The notes under the pieces were generated by a model. The model had not been told where the DNA came from. It saw nothing but the letters and a program-made list of their open reading frames with translations, and ran no database searches. DNA of 64,000 nucleotides, from contig NC_085105.1 in assembly GCF_963422355.1 (NCBI RefSeq), positions 3,350,052 to 3,414,051 on the forward strand. The letters are read 5' to 3'. Positions 12,395-30,243 of this stretch are shown in pieces (position 1 is the stretch's first letter; each line of letters opens with the position of its first letter). The position numbers were made by a program, and so were the translations under genes. The DNA is from Corticium candelabrum (lineage: Eukaryota; Porifera; Homoscleromorpha; Homosclerophorida; Plakinidae).

Positions 12395-13040
12395 ACATTA
12401 GAGAGTATGAATTGCATTTTTAACTCTTGTGGCTTGTTATTTTTCTAGATGATCGCTAGTTTTGTATTGGGATGACAAGATGGTTGCTCTTTAGTGTGAC
12501 AGTATGTAGCCAGTCTTGCTGCTTTCTAAGAATACAAACTATACAGCTTTTTTACTTTTTACTCAACTGTTGTGGAAGGCAATGATTGCCTAGAATGTAC
12601 ATGTTGAAAAATGCAGAGATTGGTATAGACATAGCTGTGTAGCTGTCTTGCAGGACCTGCATGGTGCACTTACATCAACGTTCTCATAATGCGTGCATAT
12701 GCAAACACATTATGATTTCAGTTACAGTAGAGTTTACAGTAAATCTGTCATCTGCTTGTCAAGTATAATAGGTGTCATGATCTATATACATATAGTATTC
12801 TTGTTTCAAGAACAGAACTTGAAGCTGTGTCATTAATAAATTATTAATAAATTTAGTCTTGAATTGTGAATTCACTAACACTAAAGTTCATGCTGCTAGT
12901 CAACGTTCTTCTGTTGCAATATCTATAGATATACTGAGCCTACTGCAAAGACGGCTGAGCTGCTGTAGAGCCCTCGGAAACCCCAGCTTTCGTGTGCGAG
13001 ATACCTACTGCGCATGCTTGCAATTGCTCACTGTCGCGCA
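12395..13040. other. Intergenic: 3' UTR of ANK-ROC-COR-Death gene and INTS4 upstream region
   Basis: No coding exon seen. AATAAA-type signals occur near 12833-12855 (tandem attaataaat), suitable for polyadenylation of the upstream gene. The last ~150 bp before the INTS4 start are less AT-rich and probably hold its promoter. Confidence 0.5.
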
Positions 13041-13622
13041 ATGAGTCGCAAACGCAGGCTTGAGATAGAATGTCCATCTATCTCAGAAGTGGTGGAGGCA
13101 GAGCCAACAAAAGAGCCTCCCACAACTCTTCGCTTGAAACCAAAAAAACTAAAATCAAGGAAGTCATCAGAGTCTGCCTACCACATTGCTCAAGAACAGA
13201 GTCACGGGAAGATGATGTTGTCTCGATTGATGAATATTGAAGAGCGAGCATCAAAACTAGAGAAGGAGGAGATTGAGGAGGAAATACGTTCTATTGTTGA
13301 AATGATGCAGAGCCCACAGAATGGCTTCTTGAGAAGCAAAGCAGCAGCTGTACTTGCCACCGTGTTAGCCAGTGCTCAGTGTTTACCTGCAGTTGTCAGT
13401 GAAGGAGTTGAGGAACTGCTCATGCAGTTGAAAAGAGATGGTAGGTGTGTCGAACGAGCAGTGCAGAAGTGTAGTGTGTGATAAGTTTGTGTATGTAGAT
13501 AGTTGGGATGTGAAGAGTCAAGTTGTTCTTGCTTTGGCCAAAGTGGCACCACATGTTTCTGAGGTCTGCAACACTACAAATAATGTACACAAACAAGATG
13601 AAACTTTGAATAATATAAATGT

Positions 13623-13654
<32 letters not shown>

Positions 13655-16600
13655 CGACAGTAACAACAGCATAGTAACATTATACAAAAATAGTTTACTA
13701 GTAATAAGAATAGTTATCATTGAAGGTCAGGATTTATAATGTTAGAATATGTTTAGCTGGAATAGCACAATGTCAGGTTTGTCTCACTTGTTATAAATAG
13801 ATTATTATTATTACTGTTAAAAATCTATTTTTAGCAATTATATTTAAATTCTATATTTAGTAACACTATTGTTTATTAATAATTTTACTACAACAATACT
13901 GGCTACACACTGCTACAACAACCGTGATTAAAAGAAACTATGTCAAGTAGAAAGAACAACAGTTACTATGTCTGCTAAAGAAAAAGACTTAGTGAGTGAG
14001 TTCGAGATGAGCCTCACTCTGCACAATGTCCATCATGTCTAATTTGATCGGACATGTAGTTTGATCTTGTCCTTTGAACACACAGAATTACCGATCGTAA
14101 TAGAGCAAAAATTAGTCTACATCTAATCATAGACATTGTTTGTGCATAAGAGGTATTTTAATTGTTTGAAATGATGTTAGCTATATGCTTGAAAAATGTG
14201 GTAGACAATAATATTAAGTTTGAAACGTGTAATACATTTCAATATATTATTCTACGTACATATCTAAGCATATCAACTACTAACAGTTGTTATAGTCTAA
14301 CAAAACTAAAACAACGTAATAATAAAAAATTCTAATAATTTTTACGGCTGCAGTAGTTGCTTTGCTTTAGCTGGATGGTTCATATGACTGGATGCCTCAC
14401 AATGTATTCCAATATAATACATTTTTCTTTGAGTATTAATTAATTAACAATTATCAAAAGGAATTTTATTACAGGCAGACTGCAGTACTAGTAGGTACAA
14501 GTGTAAGACAGATTCAATTTATTACCTTAAACTGTTATTCTTTTTGTAGATGATGCTTGTTGATGAACTCACGTCTGTTGCAAAGGCTGTAATGGCTGCC
14601 GTGTTATATCACTTACCCTTTGTTATGCTTTGTTGCAATTTGGTATTGCTCTATAGGTAGCCGCAGAGAGGCATCATGGAATCAGAGCCAGTGCTCTTCG
14701 AATGATATGCTCATTAGCCATGAGAGAAGGTGACACACTGGACACTCAGATATTGCTTAGCCAGTTTGCTCAAGACTGCGACGCTCGAGTAAGGCAAGCA
14801 GCGCTAAGCAGCTTGGTAAGGAAAAACACAGAATTATTTGTATATGTCATGTAGTTGGGTTTCTAAATGTTTTCTGGACTTCTCTGTAGTTACAGTTACA
14901 TACAAAGGGATTTCAGCTGAGCGTTTTAGTGTATGACAATGTGAGTTTAACGTTTAAAGTCTGCGTTTTATAGTTTATTTATTACACTGTTGTTAGGCAT
15001 GTAAGTGTTTGAAAGACGACAACGAAGACGTTCGTTTGAAAGCTCTTCAGATAGTTCAGATAATTGGAGTGACATTTCCTGACAAGTATTCTATTTTTTA
15101 GCTCTGTCGTGTACATGTCATTTGATGCTAATGTTACTCTGCTTATATCAGGCTTGTGCCTCTACAAAACGACTCGTCAACCGAGATACGTCTTGTTGAT
15201 GATGCTTTTGTAAAAACTTGTGACATGGTTAGTGCATGAATAGAATATAGAGTCGTGGAGGTAACTGTTACATACATCAATGACAGGTGAATGATTTGTC
15301 GATGCAAGTGAGGGCTCAAGCATCTAGGCATCTGGTCAGAACTATTGTACTGTCATTATCGTTATATATTGTTAGAACTGTTTACTCATGAAAGTTTATG
15401 TTATATTTATGCGGCTAATTATTGAATTTCCACTCTTATAGTTGTGTTTCACTTGTTGTTTGCCATGCAGCTAATTTGAAGAAAATGTTAAACATAGTTT
15501 GGGTTTTGTGATGTTGTTTGGTGTACAGTGTGGAGATAGTGTTATAGGCAATTAGCATCGAAACATGTACTATCAGTATTCTAATGCTTTAGTTTCTAAG
15601 TAATTAATAATAATACATAAGCTAGAATTTATCAGAAAACTGAGTGTGATACATACTCTAATGATGGAAATGGTTACATTTGTAATACTAAGTTGTATTT
15701 TGTATGAGTGCAATTTTGGATGGTTAAAATGTTTGTTTTTTGATGCATGATTAAACCATTGCAACCATTTCCATGTTATCTATGTACACAAATATTATTG
15801 GTGACGACTTTAAATGCTTCTTGCAAATTGACTGACGAAATGTGACATCTCTGGCACAATAAGTTATTTTCACTCGGCCTCTGTCAAGGTTTTTGATGTG
15901 CATGCAGCTTGAATGGAATAATTTTAAAATTTTGTTATTGATAGACTGTACAAACATTTGTGAGATCAACCGGTGGTCAATTTAACTGTTTGAAATCCTA
16001 TCAGTGACGTAGGAACCAAGATTTGGTTGAGGGGCACACTTTTTCCTAAGCTCTGCACAACAAGGCTAACTGTATTGTTGATTAATCATATATGTGCATG
16101 CTACACAGCAAAAGACAGGAAACCAACATTAACACTGTAGTGTTAGGTCAGTTTGTCATGTCAGTGTTAGTTTCTATGTGACATGGATAGCACCGAGAAT
16201 TTGTGGGGGAACTGTGCCCCCATGCCCCCTGGTTCTGTCGCCTCTGCCTATCACATTAGGAAATGAGTGTAGTTTCAGTCATTGTCGTAACCAACTTTAG
16301 TCTGTTTAATTAATATGTAGTACACGTAGTAAACTGATTGTGCTCGGTATTCTTGTCAACAGGGATTATTCAAAGGTGTTAAGTTTCAGTTTTTAGAGCA
16401 AACGTTGGATAAGAAATTGATGTCTCATCTCAAGGTATGTTGTCTTGTTGTGGTATCTGGATTGCATGAACAATGTCACATTGCAAATAGAAAAAGAAGA
16501 CAGAGCATGAAATGAGGAAGGAGAGACATGCCACTGGAAAGTCTGCAGGTGGTTGGGAGTCTGGTCGACAGTGGGGTAGTAACTGGTCAAAGGTCAACAA

Positions 16601-16882
16601 TTCACTGTGTTAGCATTGGCTCGTTTGTTATTGAAGTGGGCGTACTTTTGTTTTAGACTGATCTGAATCCTGATGAGGTCAGTTTAATGAATCAAGGTGC
16701 ATGTGGGGCATTTGTGCATGGCCTGGAAGATGAATACTTAGGTAAGGAATTATGTGTGATGTTTGTGATTTAGAGTGAGTGAGCCTTGTGAAGCATTTTG
16801 ACTGGATGTTATTTTATAATAATTGTACTTTTATATTTTTGAGATGATAGCGTGTGTGCGTGCACACAAGCACGCGCGTGCG

Positions 16883-16925
<43 letters not shown>

Positions 16926-19900
16926 GGAGTATGAGTATATTCAATGGACTTTGCTGTAGTAATTCTACTTTTGTGCAAATGTGCTGTTTAATAATGAAAT
17001 AGTGTATGAGTAACCTATTAGGGTGGTGCTTATGAAACATTTTTCACTAAATGTACATCTCACTGCTTAGTGGTGACAGGAATATCTAGTTATGGATTTG
17101 TTTTGCCATCGTTCGTGCTTGTTGTTAAAAATGGATTTTTAATTATAATATACTTTATTCCTGTGTTATTTGTGAGTAGAAGTACGGATGGCATCTCTTG
17201 AGGCTCTTTGCCAATTGGGAATTGAATTTCCACAATTTGCAGTGTTGTCATTAGACTTTTTGGTGGACATGTTTAATGATGAGATAGATACTGTTCGGTA
17301 AGATATCTGTTGTCTGCCGTATGCAATGAGACTAATGTGCATCTGAAATTTGTCAATTTAGCCTTAATGCAATAGAAGTCTTGCGTCATGTGATTAGCTC
17401 TGTGGAACTTCGTGAGGATCAGTTGGAGACAATTCTTAGTGTTTTATTGGTAATCTGCAACTTCACGTTATTGCTACTCTAACTAGCATGGTCACAGGCT
17501 TTTTGTTTATTATTTAATTATGTTTGCTCTTGTAAAGGATTCCTCTTCTGATATTCGTGAGGCAATTAGAATGCTGCTGGGTAGCTGTTACATGAACAGC
17601 AAACCAGCTCTTGACCTTACCATTTCTTCACTGTTATCGAATCTGGCACGTTATCCACAGGACAGGCTGCACATTTGGATGTGAGTTCTATATAATGTAT
17701 GTTGTTTCCGATGCTTGTGCTTGAGCAAACTCAGTCTTTTGACTGAGTGAGAGGTATTAAGCAATACCAGATTTTGTGTCCATTTGTTTAATTGGTTTGT
17801 GGGCACTACTTGGTTTCATGCCCATGCTTGTTAGCATCTACTAGTATTGGTGGATACTTATTGATTGAAGAACTAAATGTCAGTAGTGGTGGGTAGGATT
17901 ATAGACACGGGGAAAAACGTACACGTGTATATTGAGACTGTAGTTATGAATAAAGAACATACACTAGACAGAAATTAGTGAGTTTTGAAAACAACCATTT
18001 TTGTTAATAAACTGAGAATTGTCTCAGTTAGGAGGAAATTTGGTAGCGAAGGATCCAAACAAAAGACACTCACTTGCTCATAGCTAGAGAGATAAAGAAA
18101 TAGGCTTACGGCATCAGGATTTGCCATAACTCATATGTATATGTCAAGCTTCTTGTATTGTCAAGCATGTGCTTGAGTGTTGTATTTGTTTTAGGTGTAT
18201 GAAAGAATTGGGCCAACATCATGGTAGTTTGGCTTTTGCTTTGCTGCCTCAACTACTCAACACTCATCCATACTTTTCAGCTAAAGAACCAGATATCGAA
18301 GATCCAGCATGTATGCTATGGATCTATAGTGTACGGTAATGGTTTCAATTGCCTCAACTATTGTATAGATATTGGAGTTCTCATCTTGGTTTTTAACGCT
18401 GCACATTGCTATCCAACTATTGGTCCACTATTTCCACAGCACACCGTTCGACATTACCCATACCTTAGAGGTAGCCTGCCGGACTTGGTTCCCTGTCTCG
18501 AGGTGAGCTGGAGAGATTTGATGTTTGTTTTCATGCATTTAGTTTATTTACTTGACAACTCAAATGTTTAGCTAAAACCTTCTCATGGAACTATTGCGCC
18601 TGTGATGTCTGCCAGTTCAGGTTGTAACGTATTTGGTAGATTTCTATTGTTGTATTGACCTGTTGTTTGGTAGCAGATAGTGCACTCGAACTTATTGCTG
18701 CAGTGGTGGACAAGGCGAGAATGGTTTCGACATGTGGAGATCTCTCTATGGTGCAAACTGTGCTAGAGAGTGCAGCAAGGTTGATGAGTTTGTTGTTTGT
18801 CGAAGCATTGCTGCTTATTGCTTTGGTGTAGTGAATTAAAGCAGTTGTCAGAATTGTCTCGATGTGTACAAGGTGTGGCAGAATGCTCATCATTATACGT
18901 GAGATGCCAACTGCTCTTGTTGAAGGTAAACATGACGACTGCAGTAGTGACTTGTAGTTGGGGCAGTCATCAGGTGCTAATAAAGTGAATTCAAGGTGCT
19001 GTTTGGAGTCTCTTGGATGACATCATGAACTTGTTGTTTGTCATATTAATGCCCAGTTGCAGCTCACATAGAGTGTGATAGTACATTCATGTGATGTAGA
19101 TTATAGAGAGGAACAAGTGAAACATGTCGAGCACTTGTATATCCTCGGCTACAACATTTTTGTGTAGTGCTACATAGCCAGCTATTCTGTTGTGATGACT
19201 ACACGAGACTACGTGTATCTATAATATAACAGTGTGTGCATGGGTGTGGGTGTGGGTGTGGGTCTTTCATAGCCATCCCTTCTCCTTTTTTAGATATGGA
19301 GAGAGGGGGAGGGGCTGGCTATGAGAGACGTATGACCTATTATATTTAGCAAATGAAGCTGCAAAACTAGTGGAAGTTAACTTGAACTCGAGTTTTGTAC
19401 ATGTACAACACTGTAACTGTACTAAGCATCCACAATGAAACCAACTGATACAAATACACTTATATAGTGAGTGATTGCTTACTAAAACAAATTGTTCACG
19501 TTGAACATTAATTTTTAGCATAGCAAATGAATTTTTTACGTTAGTGAAAGAAGTAGTGCTCTAGCTGTCATCATCATTCTAATTCATTTGCTTTTCAATT
19601 ATTGGAAACGGTTCTTGAATGAAATATTTATATACATCTATTTGATTGAAATCTTGCTGATAGGCTTATCGTATTGTTCAATTTTTCTAGGCATTCAGAC
19701 CATGGCTGAATTGGACAGACAGCTTACACTCCAAAACACATATGTCGTCATCGTCTCTCCTGACGAGCAGTTACAGTGTACAAATGGTAGAGAGCCATTA
19801 CCTCACAACTACAATGTACTAACATGGTTGGTTGAGTAGTTGTTGGAATTGTCTTATACGATGCAATATGGCTATGGAGGACTTAGTGTTGCTGAGCAAG

Positions 19901-20264
19901 CAGCCATCATGGAGATTCGTTTGCTAGCTCATGTTTACCAGCTGCTCTCACACAGTCACATACTGGTCAGTAGCAAGAACGAAAGCAGATACCAACAGAT
20001 TCCATTTTTGTTTGATCGTCTTCAACTCTATGAGAAGTTAGTGAACCATTTTGTGAATGCATGCCACTTGTTGATTTGTCCTGTTTAGACTCTGCAAAGA
20101 CGGTGGGATCGATATGAGCACCTCAGTTCGTCCGTTGGTATTTGCGAAAGCTGTGTACTCTGGAAAAGAAGCCGGTAGCTTATTGCAGAGTCTTCAACAA
20201 GCTTTAGAACGAGTAGCAAAAGTAAGGTAGCAAATGAGCAGACGAAGTTATCAGGTGCATGATC

Positions 20265-20315
<51 letters not shown>

Positions 20316-21605
20316 GTTGCCTTATCGGTTTGTCTTTGAGTAGGAATTTGTTGTTCAAACTCTTCAGTTTTCTCCACATACGTGTGGAGCATCAGCTGAA
20401 ATACTTATTCCACAGAGAGATTCTGAGAGGGTTGTTGAGTTTGTGTCATCGCTTGCAATGGCTATTCCAGTCGAGGCTGTGATTGACAATGTGTCTGACA
20501 TGTCGCTAGTGTGCATCCAGGTTTGATACTTCGGCTTTAAATTTTATTGTAGTTACACTGCTTGCACTGTAGGTGGTGTTTCCAGATGGTAAACAACAGA
20601 CTTTTCATCCGAAATTGTCAGAATTCAGAGCATTGAGTGACACAAAGAGTCGCCTTCGTACTGCTGTTGTTTTGTCACACAGCAACTGGTCAGGTAATGT
20701 GCCATTCTAACATTTAATGTTAGACAGTGTTGTAGGATAGAACAATAAAAAGCGAGTTGTTATACTGTTTGTCGGGTGGGCATGGCATGAAAAGCAAAAT
20801 AAGTCACTTGTACAGGTCACTTAGAGGTACAAGTAGAATAACCCTCGGGTGTCATGACAACAGCATTAAACTTGAGTATAGTCGGTATATTTTTAGTGTA
20901 AGCAGCAAGCTGCACTACCAACTGCTAATGGCAGTTGTGACTGGCAGATGTGTGACTTTCATAGTTTTGAACTTTACTTTGAATTAGCAAAGTTAGATTG
21001 CTTGTAATTCTAACATACTGACTGATGTAGCTGTAGCTGGAGTGGGTGTAAATGTGTTTGCTCTATGTTTTGTAGGTAATGGCGTTAGGTTGTAAGTAGC
21101 TTAGTGAAGTTTGTGTAAGGGAGATGCCCATATACTAGCCGGCATTTAGTGGCTGGTAGTCGAGCCTGCTTTTTATTACTTTAGTACTGTATATGCTGTT
21201 GTCATGTGACCTTTACGAGCATTTATTTATTTTTTGTCGTGTTCATATCAATAATTTCTTGAAGCCTTGGGTTCATGAGTGCCATTAATACTTGTATCAT
21301 GCAGCATTGTGGGGTACAGCTTGATGTAGTAGGTATATTCCTCTTTCTTGAGCTTTAATTTTTATGTTTTATAAAGTGTCGGTAAGCACTGTGCTTTTTT
21401 TCTGACAGAGAAATGCAAGATACAAGTATCTGTTGCATTGATGTATGCTCCTGACTTGGATGAAGCCGTGCTGTTCAATATGAGAGAACAGCAGTCGGAA
21501 GGAACGACTAATAAAGCATCTCTTTGGTCATCTAATTTTGCCTTTGTAGAGTTATGCACTCCAGTTGCTGTACACGTTTTGCCAAAAGAGAAATTGTATC
21601 GATAG
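13041..21605 (+). CDS. INTS4: Integrator complex subunit 4
   Basis: HEAT-repeat scaffold that in known Integrators joins the INTS9/INTS11 endonuclease for snRNA 3'-end processing and Pol II attenuation. 25 exons, ~983 aa (human 963): 13041-13444, 13503-13563, 14550-14588, 14657-14815, 14890-14940, 14997-15085, 15152-15227, 15287-15334, 16363-16434, 16491-16592, 16657-16741, 17180-17297, 17362-17449, 17538-17680, 18195-18310, 18369-18502, 18572-18620, 18677-18779, 18832-18925, 19691-19786, 19840-20036, 20089-20221, 20344-20520, 20573-20693, 21409-21605. Every junction keeps frame. Diagnostic blocks: [78 protein letters not shown]-terminal beta region ([19 protein letters not shown]) ends ...LPKEKLYR. 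Intron 15 is only 58 nt. N-terminal ~60 aa is basic and low in similarity. Exon 20 (AFRPWLNW...) is the least certain. Confidence 0.95.
13622..13668. repeat. (ACA)n trinucleotide repeat
   Basis: About 14 units in INTS4 intron 2. Confidence 0.95.
15997..16254. mobile_element. Possible MITE in INTS4 intron 8
   Basis: Imperfect inverted ends around tgacgtaggaaccaag...ggggcac and gtgcccccatgccccctggt...cgcctctgcctatca. GC-rich ends in an AT-rich intron suggest an inserted element. Confidence 0.45.
16858..16924. repeat. (GC)/(CA) alternating repeat
   Basis: Mixed tgcgcgcgcgcgcaca tract then ~17 CA units in INTS4 intron 11; potential Z-DNA former. Confidence 0.93.
20266..20312. repeat. (GT)n microsatellite
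   Basis: About 23 units in INTS4 intron 22. Confidence 0.95.
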
Positions 21606-22067
21606 ATGTATTTAGACAGTCAGTGTTGTACCTACATTTTCACCTACAAATTCTAAATTCAAGTTTGTTAATACAATTATTTGCTGTTTGTGGTGTGCAA
21701 GGCATGAAGGGTTTACTACCCTTGTCTTGTATTCAAGAAGGGAATGTAGACACTGCCACAGGAAAATTCTTTGACATGGCATTGATGCTTTCACTCACAG
21801 TGTTAGGACGCAACATGTGAACGGATTCTACATGAATTTTGAATGCAGTATATACAGTCAAAAATGCCAAGCATACATGTGGCAAATCAGAAAATCAGAA
21901 AAAAGGACATTACCCAAGACAAACAGTACTATTTGAAATCTACTTCCTTTCAAAATCTGCTGTGTTTAATAATCTATTCTACCATGTTTCCCAGAATTTG
22001 TTATTTCCATAGACTGCAAGTATGACGAGTTTCAACAGTCAGTTGTATCACTGCGTTGACATCCAAT
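21606..22067. other. Convergent intergenic spacer INTS4 / receptor copy 1
   Basis: Holds the 3' UTRs of two converging genes. No coding signal. The same block recurs downstream of the INTS4 stub (27672-28106) with small differences, as part of the tandem duplication. Confidence 0.7.
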
Positions 22068-27365
<5,298 letters not shown>

Positions 27366-27570
27366 CTCGTTCTCGAACGACTGACAAAATAACGTGGAGA
27401 TCAGAAAATACGGCCTCCTGGAAAACCCGACAATCCGTAGAGAGCGGAAGTGACGCCATCATATCACTCCACCTCATGACCGTGCACTACAACTAAACCA
27501 ACAGTCCTACGCAGTGTATAGATATACAGCTTAGTTAATATTACTAGCCACCTAGTACAGCACTACACAG
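27366..27570. promoter_or_regulatory. Upstream region of receptor copy 1
   Basis: About 205 bp between the copy 1 start codon and the duplication junction, closely matched by 33963-34179 upstream of copy 2. It probably carries the receptor promoter, so both copies kept the same upstream sequence. No TATA box recognised. Confidence 0.45.
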
Positions 27571-27671
27571 GAACGACTAATAAAGCATCCCTTTGGTCAT
27601 CTAATTTTGCCTTTGTAGAGTTATGCACTCCAGTTGCTGTACACGTTTTGCCAAAAGAGAAATTGTATTGA
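27571..27671 (+). pseudogene. INTS4 last-exon stub
   Basis: Near-identical to the final ~100 bp of INTS4 exon 25 ([19 protein letters not shown]...). No upstream exons or splice acceptor accompany it. The last sense codon CGA has become TGA, so the stop comes one codon early. It is a passenger of the tandem duplication and should not be counted as a gene. Confidence 0.92.
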
Positions 27672-28106
27672 TAGATGTATTTAGACAGTCAGTGTTGTAC
27701 CTACATTTTCACCTACAGATTCTAAATTCAAGTTTGTTAATACAATTATTTGCTGTTTGTGGTGTGCAAGGCAAGAAGGGTTTACTACCGTTGTCTTGTA
27801 TTCAAGAAGGGAATGTAGACACTGCCACAGGAAAATTCTTTGACATGGCATTGATGCCTTCACTCACAGTGTTATAAGGACGCAACATGTGAACGGATTC
27901 TACATGAATTTTGAATGCAGTATATACAGTCAAAAATGCCATGCATACATGTGGCATATCAGAAAAAAAGACATTAGCCAAGACAAACAGCACGATTTGA
28001 AATCTACTTCCTTTAGTCAGCATAGGAAAATCTGCTGTGTTTAATAATCTATTCTACCATGTTTCCCAGAATTTGTTATTTCCATAGACTGCAAGTATGA
28101 CGAGTT
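27672..28106. other. Duplicated intergenic spacer
   Basis: Copy of 21606-22067, with a few substitutions and small indels. No coding signal. Confidence 0.7.
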
Positions 28107-30191
28107 TCAACAGTCAGTTGTATCACTGCTTTTGACATCCAATGTCATCGTCATATATTCAGGGTTCATGTCTGTGTATCCAACATTTTCTTGAAAACAG
28201 GTTTCATACTGCACCACATCTGCTTCGGGGTCTTCCTGTGATGACTTTCCTTTCTTGATGCCCACAACTTGGTAGTCGTGGTTTTCAATGTGTTTTTCTT
28301 GTTCTTGTCCATTTGGGGCTGCAGCAGCCTTTAGTTCGTCGTAGTCATGGTTTTCAACGTGTTTTTCTTGTTCTTGTCCACTTGGTGCTGCAGTAGCCTT
28401 TATTTCATTGTAGCCATGGTTTTCATCTTGTTTTTCACATGTTTGTCCATTGGATGCTTCACCGGTCTTTATTTCATCATATACAGGCTCACCCTCTCCT
28501 TCATAGATGTTAACAGGAATTGTGCATAGTGGGAACTGCTTCCCATTGGTCTGATAGTTTGGATTAGAAAACGTGGATTCAAGATCTCTGTGAGTCGTTG
28601 GAGTAATAGGAAATTTTCTCCTCTGTTTCCAGTAGAATGTTGCAGATACAGCAATAGCAATGATAATCACTAAGAAAATGACACCTCCTATCAGTCCTCC
28701 TGCCATTCCTGGTGAAAGTCCTGTCGATTGTTTTTCTTGATTTGCTGAGAGTATAGACACGGAAGCAGTAATAGCAGTCTGGAATTTGTCATTGGGCTCA
28801 ACTGAAATATTAACATCAGTTAGAGGATTCATAGACATTTCACTAACAGTAACAATTGGTTTACATTCTATACTGTCATATGCTGTTGGTATGTGTAGGC
28901 CTGTATTGGGAGTTGTGGCTTGAGAGGTTGCTGTAGAATCATGGACTGTTACAGCTGGACTAGGCGAGAAAGATTGACTCGCTTGATTAGAAGTTTGTGT
29001 CGTAGGCATCATTGTAGTCGTGTCACTAGTTTTGGAGGTCGAATCTAATAATGGAAAATAATCAGCATGGTTACATAATTTCAAGAACCAAAAAAGTACA
29101 CCAACCAGGAACAGATGTTGTTCTAATAGCAGCACCGGAGGAGGAAGTAGATGCAACTGCATCAGTGAAGGTTACTTTAGTATCAGTTGAGACAATGGCA
29201 GTCACTGTGTCATGACCTGTCAGTGTACTCGTCACTTCTTCTGTCTCTACAATTGAAGTTGTTTCTGGCATCGAAGCAGTGGCTGGCATCGAAGTAGTGG
29301 CCAGCATCGACGTTGTGGCCGGCATCGAAGATGTGTCCAACATCGAAGTCGTGTCCAACATCGAAGTCGTGTCCGGCATCGAAGATGTGTCCGGCATCGA
29401 AGTCGTGTCCGGCATCGAAGATGTGTCCGGCATCGAAGTCGTGTCCGGCATCAAAGTAGTGGCCGGCATCGACGTTGTGGCCGGCATCGAAGATGTGTCC
29501 GGCATCGAAGTCGTGTCCGGCATCGAAGTAGTGGCCGGCATCGACATTGTGTCCGGCATCGAAGATGTGTCTGGCATCGAAGTAGTGAATGGCATTGAAG
29601 TAGTGACTGGCACCGAAGTTGTGGCTGGCATTGTAGTTGTTTCTGGCATTGAAGTTGTGCCAATAACCGGAGGAGGACCTACAGCAAATGATTCACTGTT
29701 TGTACATGTTGCGCAACAAGCTTCAGTTCTACAAATCTTACCTAAATGTACTGTGAGAGATGCCTTTGCTTTTGCAAGTCCATACTGATTTGTTACTCTA
29801 CACTCATAATGACCTACGTCTACTATAGAAGCTCTGGGAATGACAAGAGGAAAGTCTCCATTATCCAACTGCTTTCCTTTTATTTTCTTGATAGACCGTC
29901 CATTTTTCAGCCAACTGACACGTACAAGTGGGATTCCACTTGAAGTAGCAGAGGCTACACTGCAAGAAAAGGTGACTGTTTGTCCTCTTGCTGCTGTTAA
30001 GTCTGTTGGACGTACAAGAAACTGTGGGTAACAGTCAGCAGCACGCGTTGCTGTACAACCACAGCGGCGACCTGATGGAATAGGCAAGCAGAGCTGCTTG
30101 CAGTTGCCGTTATTAATTGAACACGTTGAATTGCCTACAGAAGAAACAGTTATGAAGTATTTGTAATGTGATGCATCAGCACACACATGCA

Positions 30192-30243
<52 letters not shown>

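Noticed and set aside
27623..27877. A second INTS4-related gene on the plus strand
   Set aside because: Only the last ~100 bp of the final exon are present, without upstream exons; stop is shifted by CGA to TGA.
28200..28480. ITAM or ITIM in the receptor tails
   Set aside because: Tyrosines are 23 residues apart (ITAM needs about 10-12 between tyrosines) and position -2 is Pro or His rather than Ile/Val/Leu/Ser.
29279..29788. Plus-strand ORF of 169 codons ([11 protein letters not shown] repeats)
   Set aside because: Exact antisense of the SMPxT stalk minisatellite and Ig exon of receptor copy 2; open only because the 18-bp repeat has no stop in that frame.
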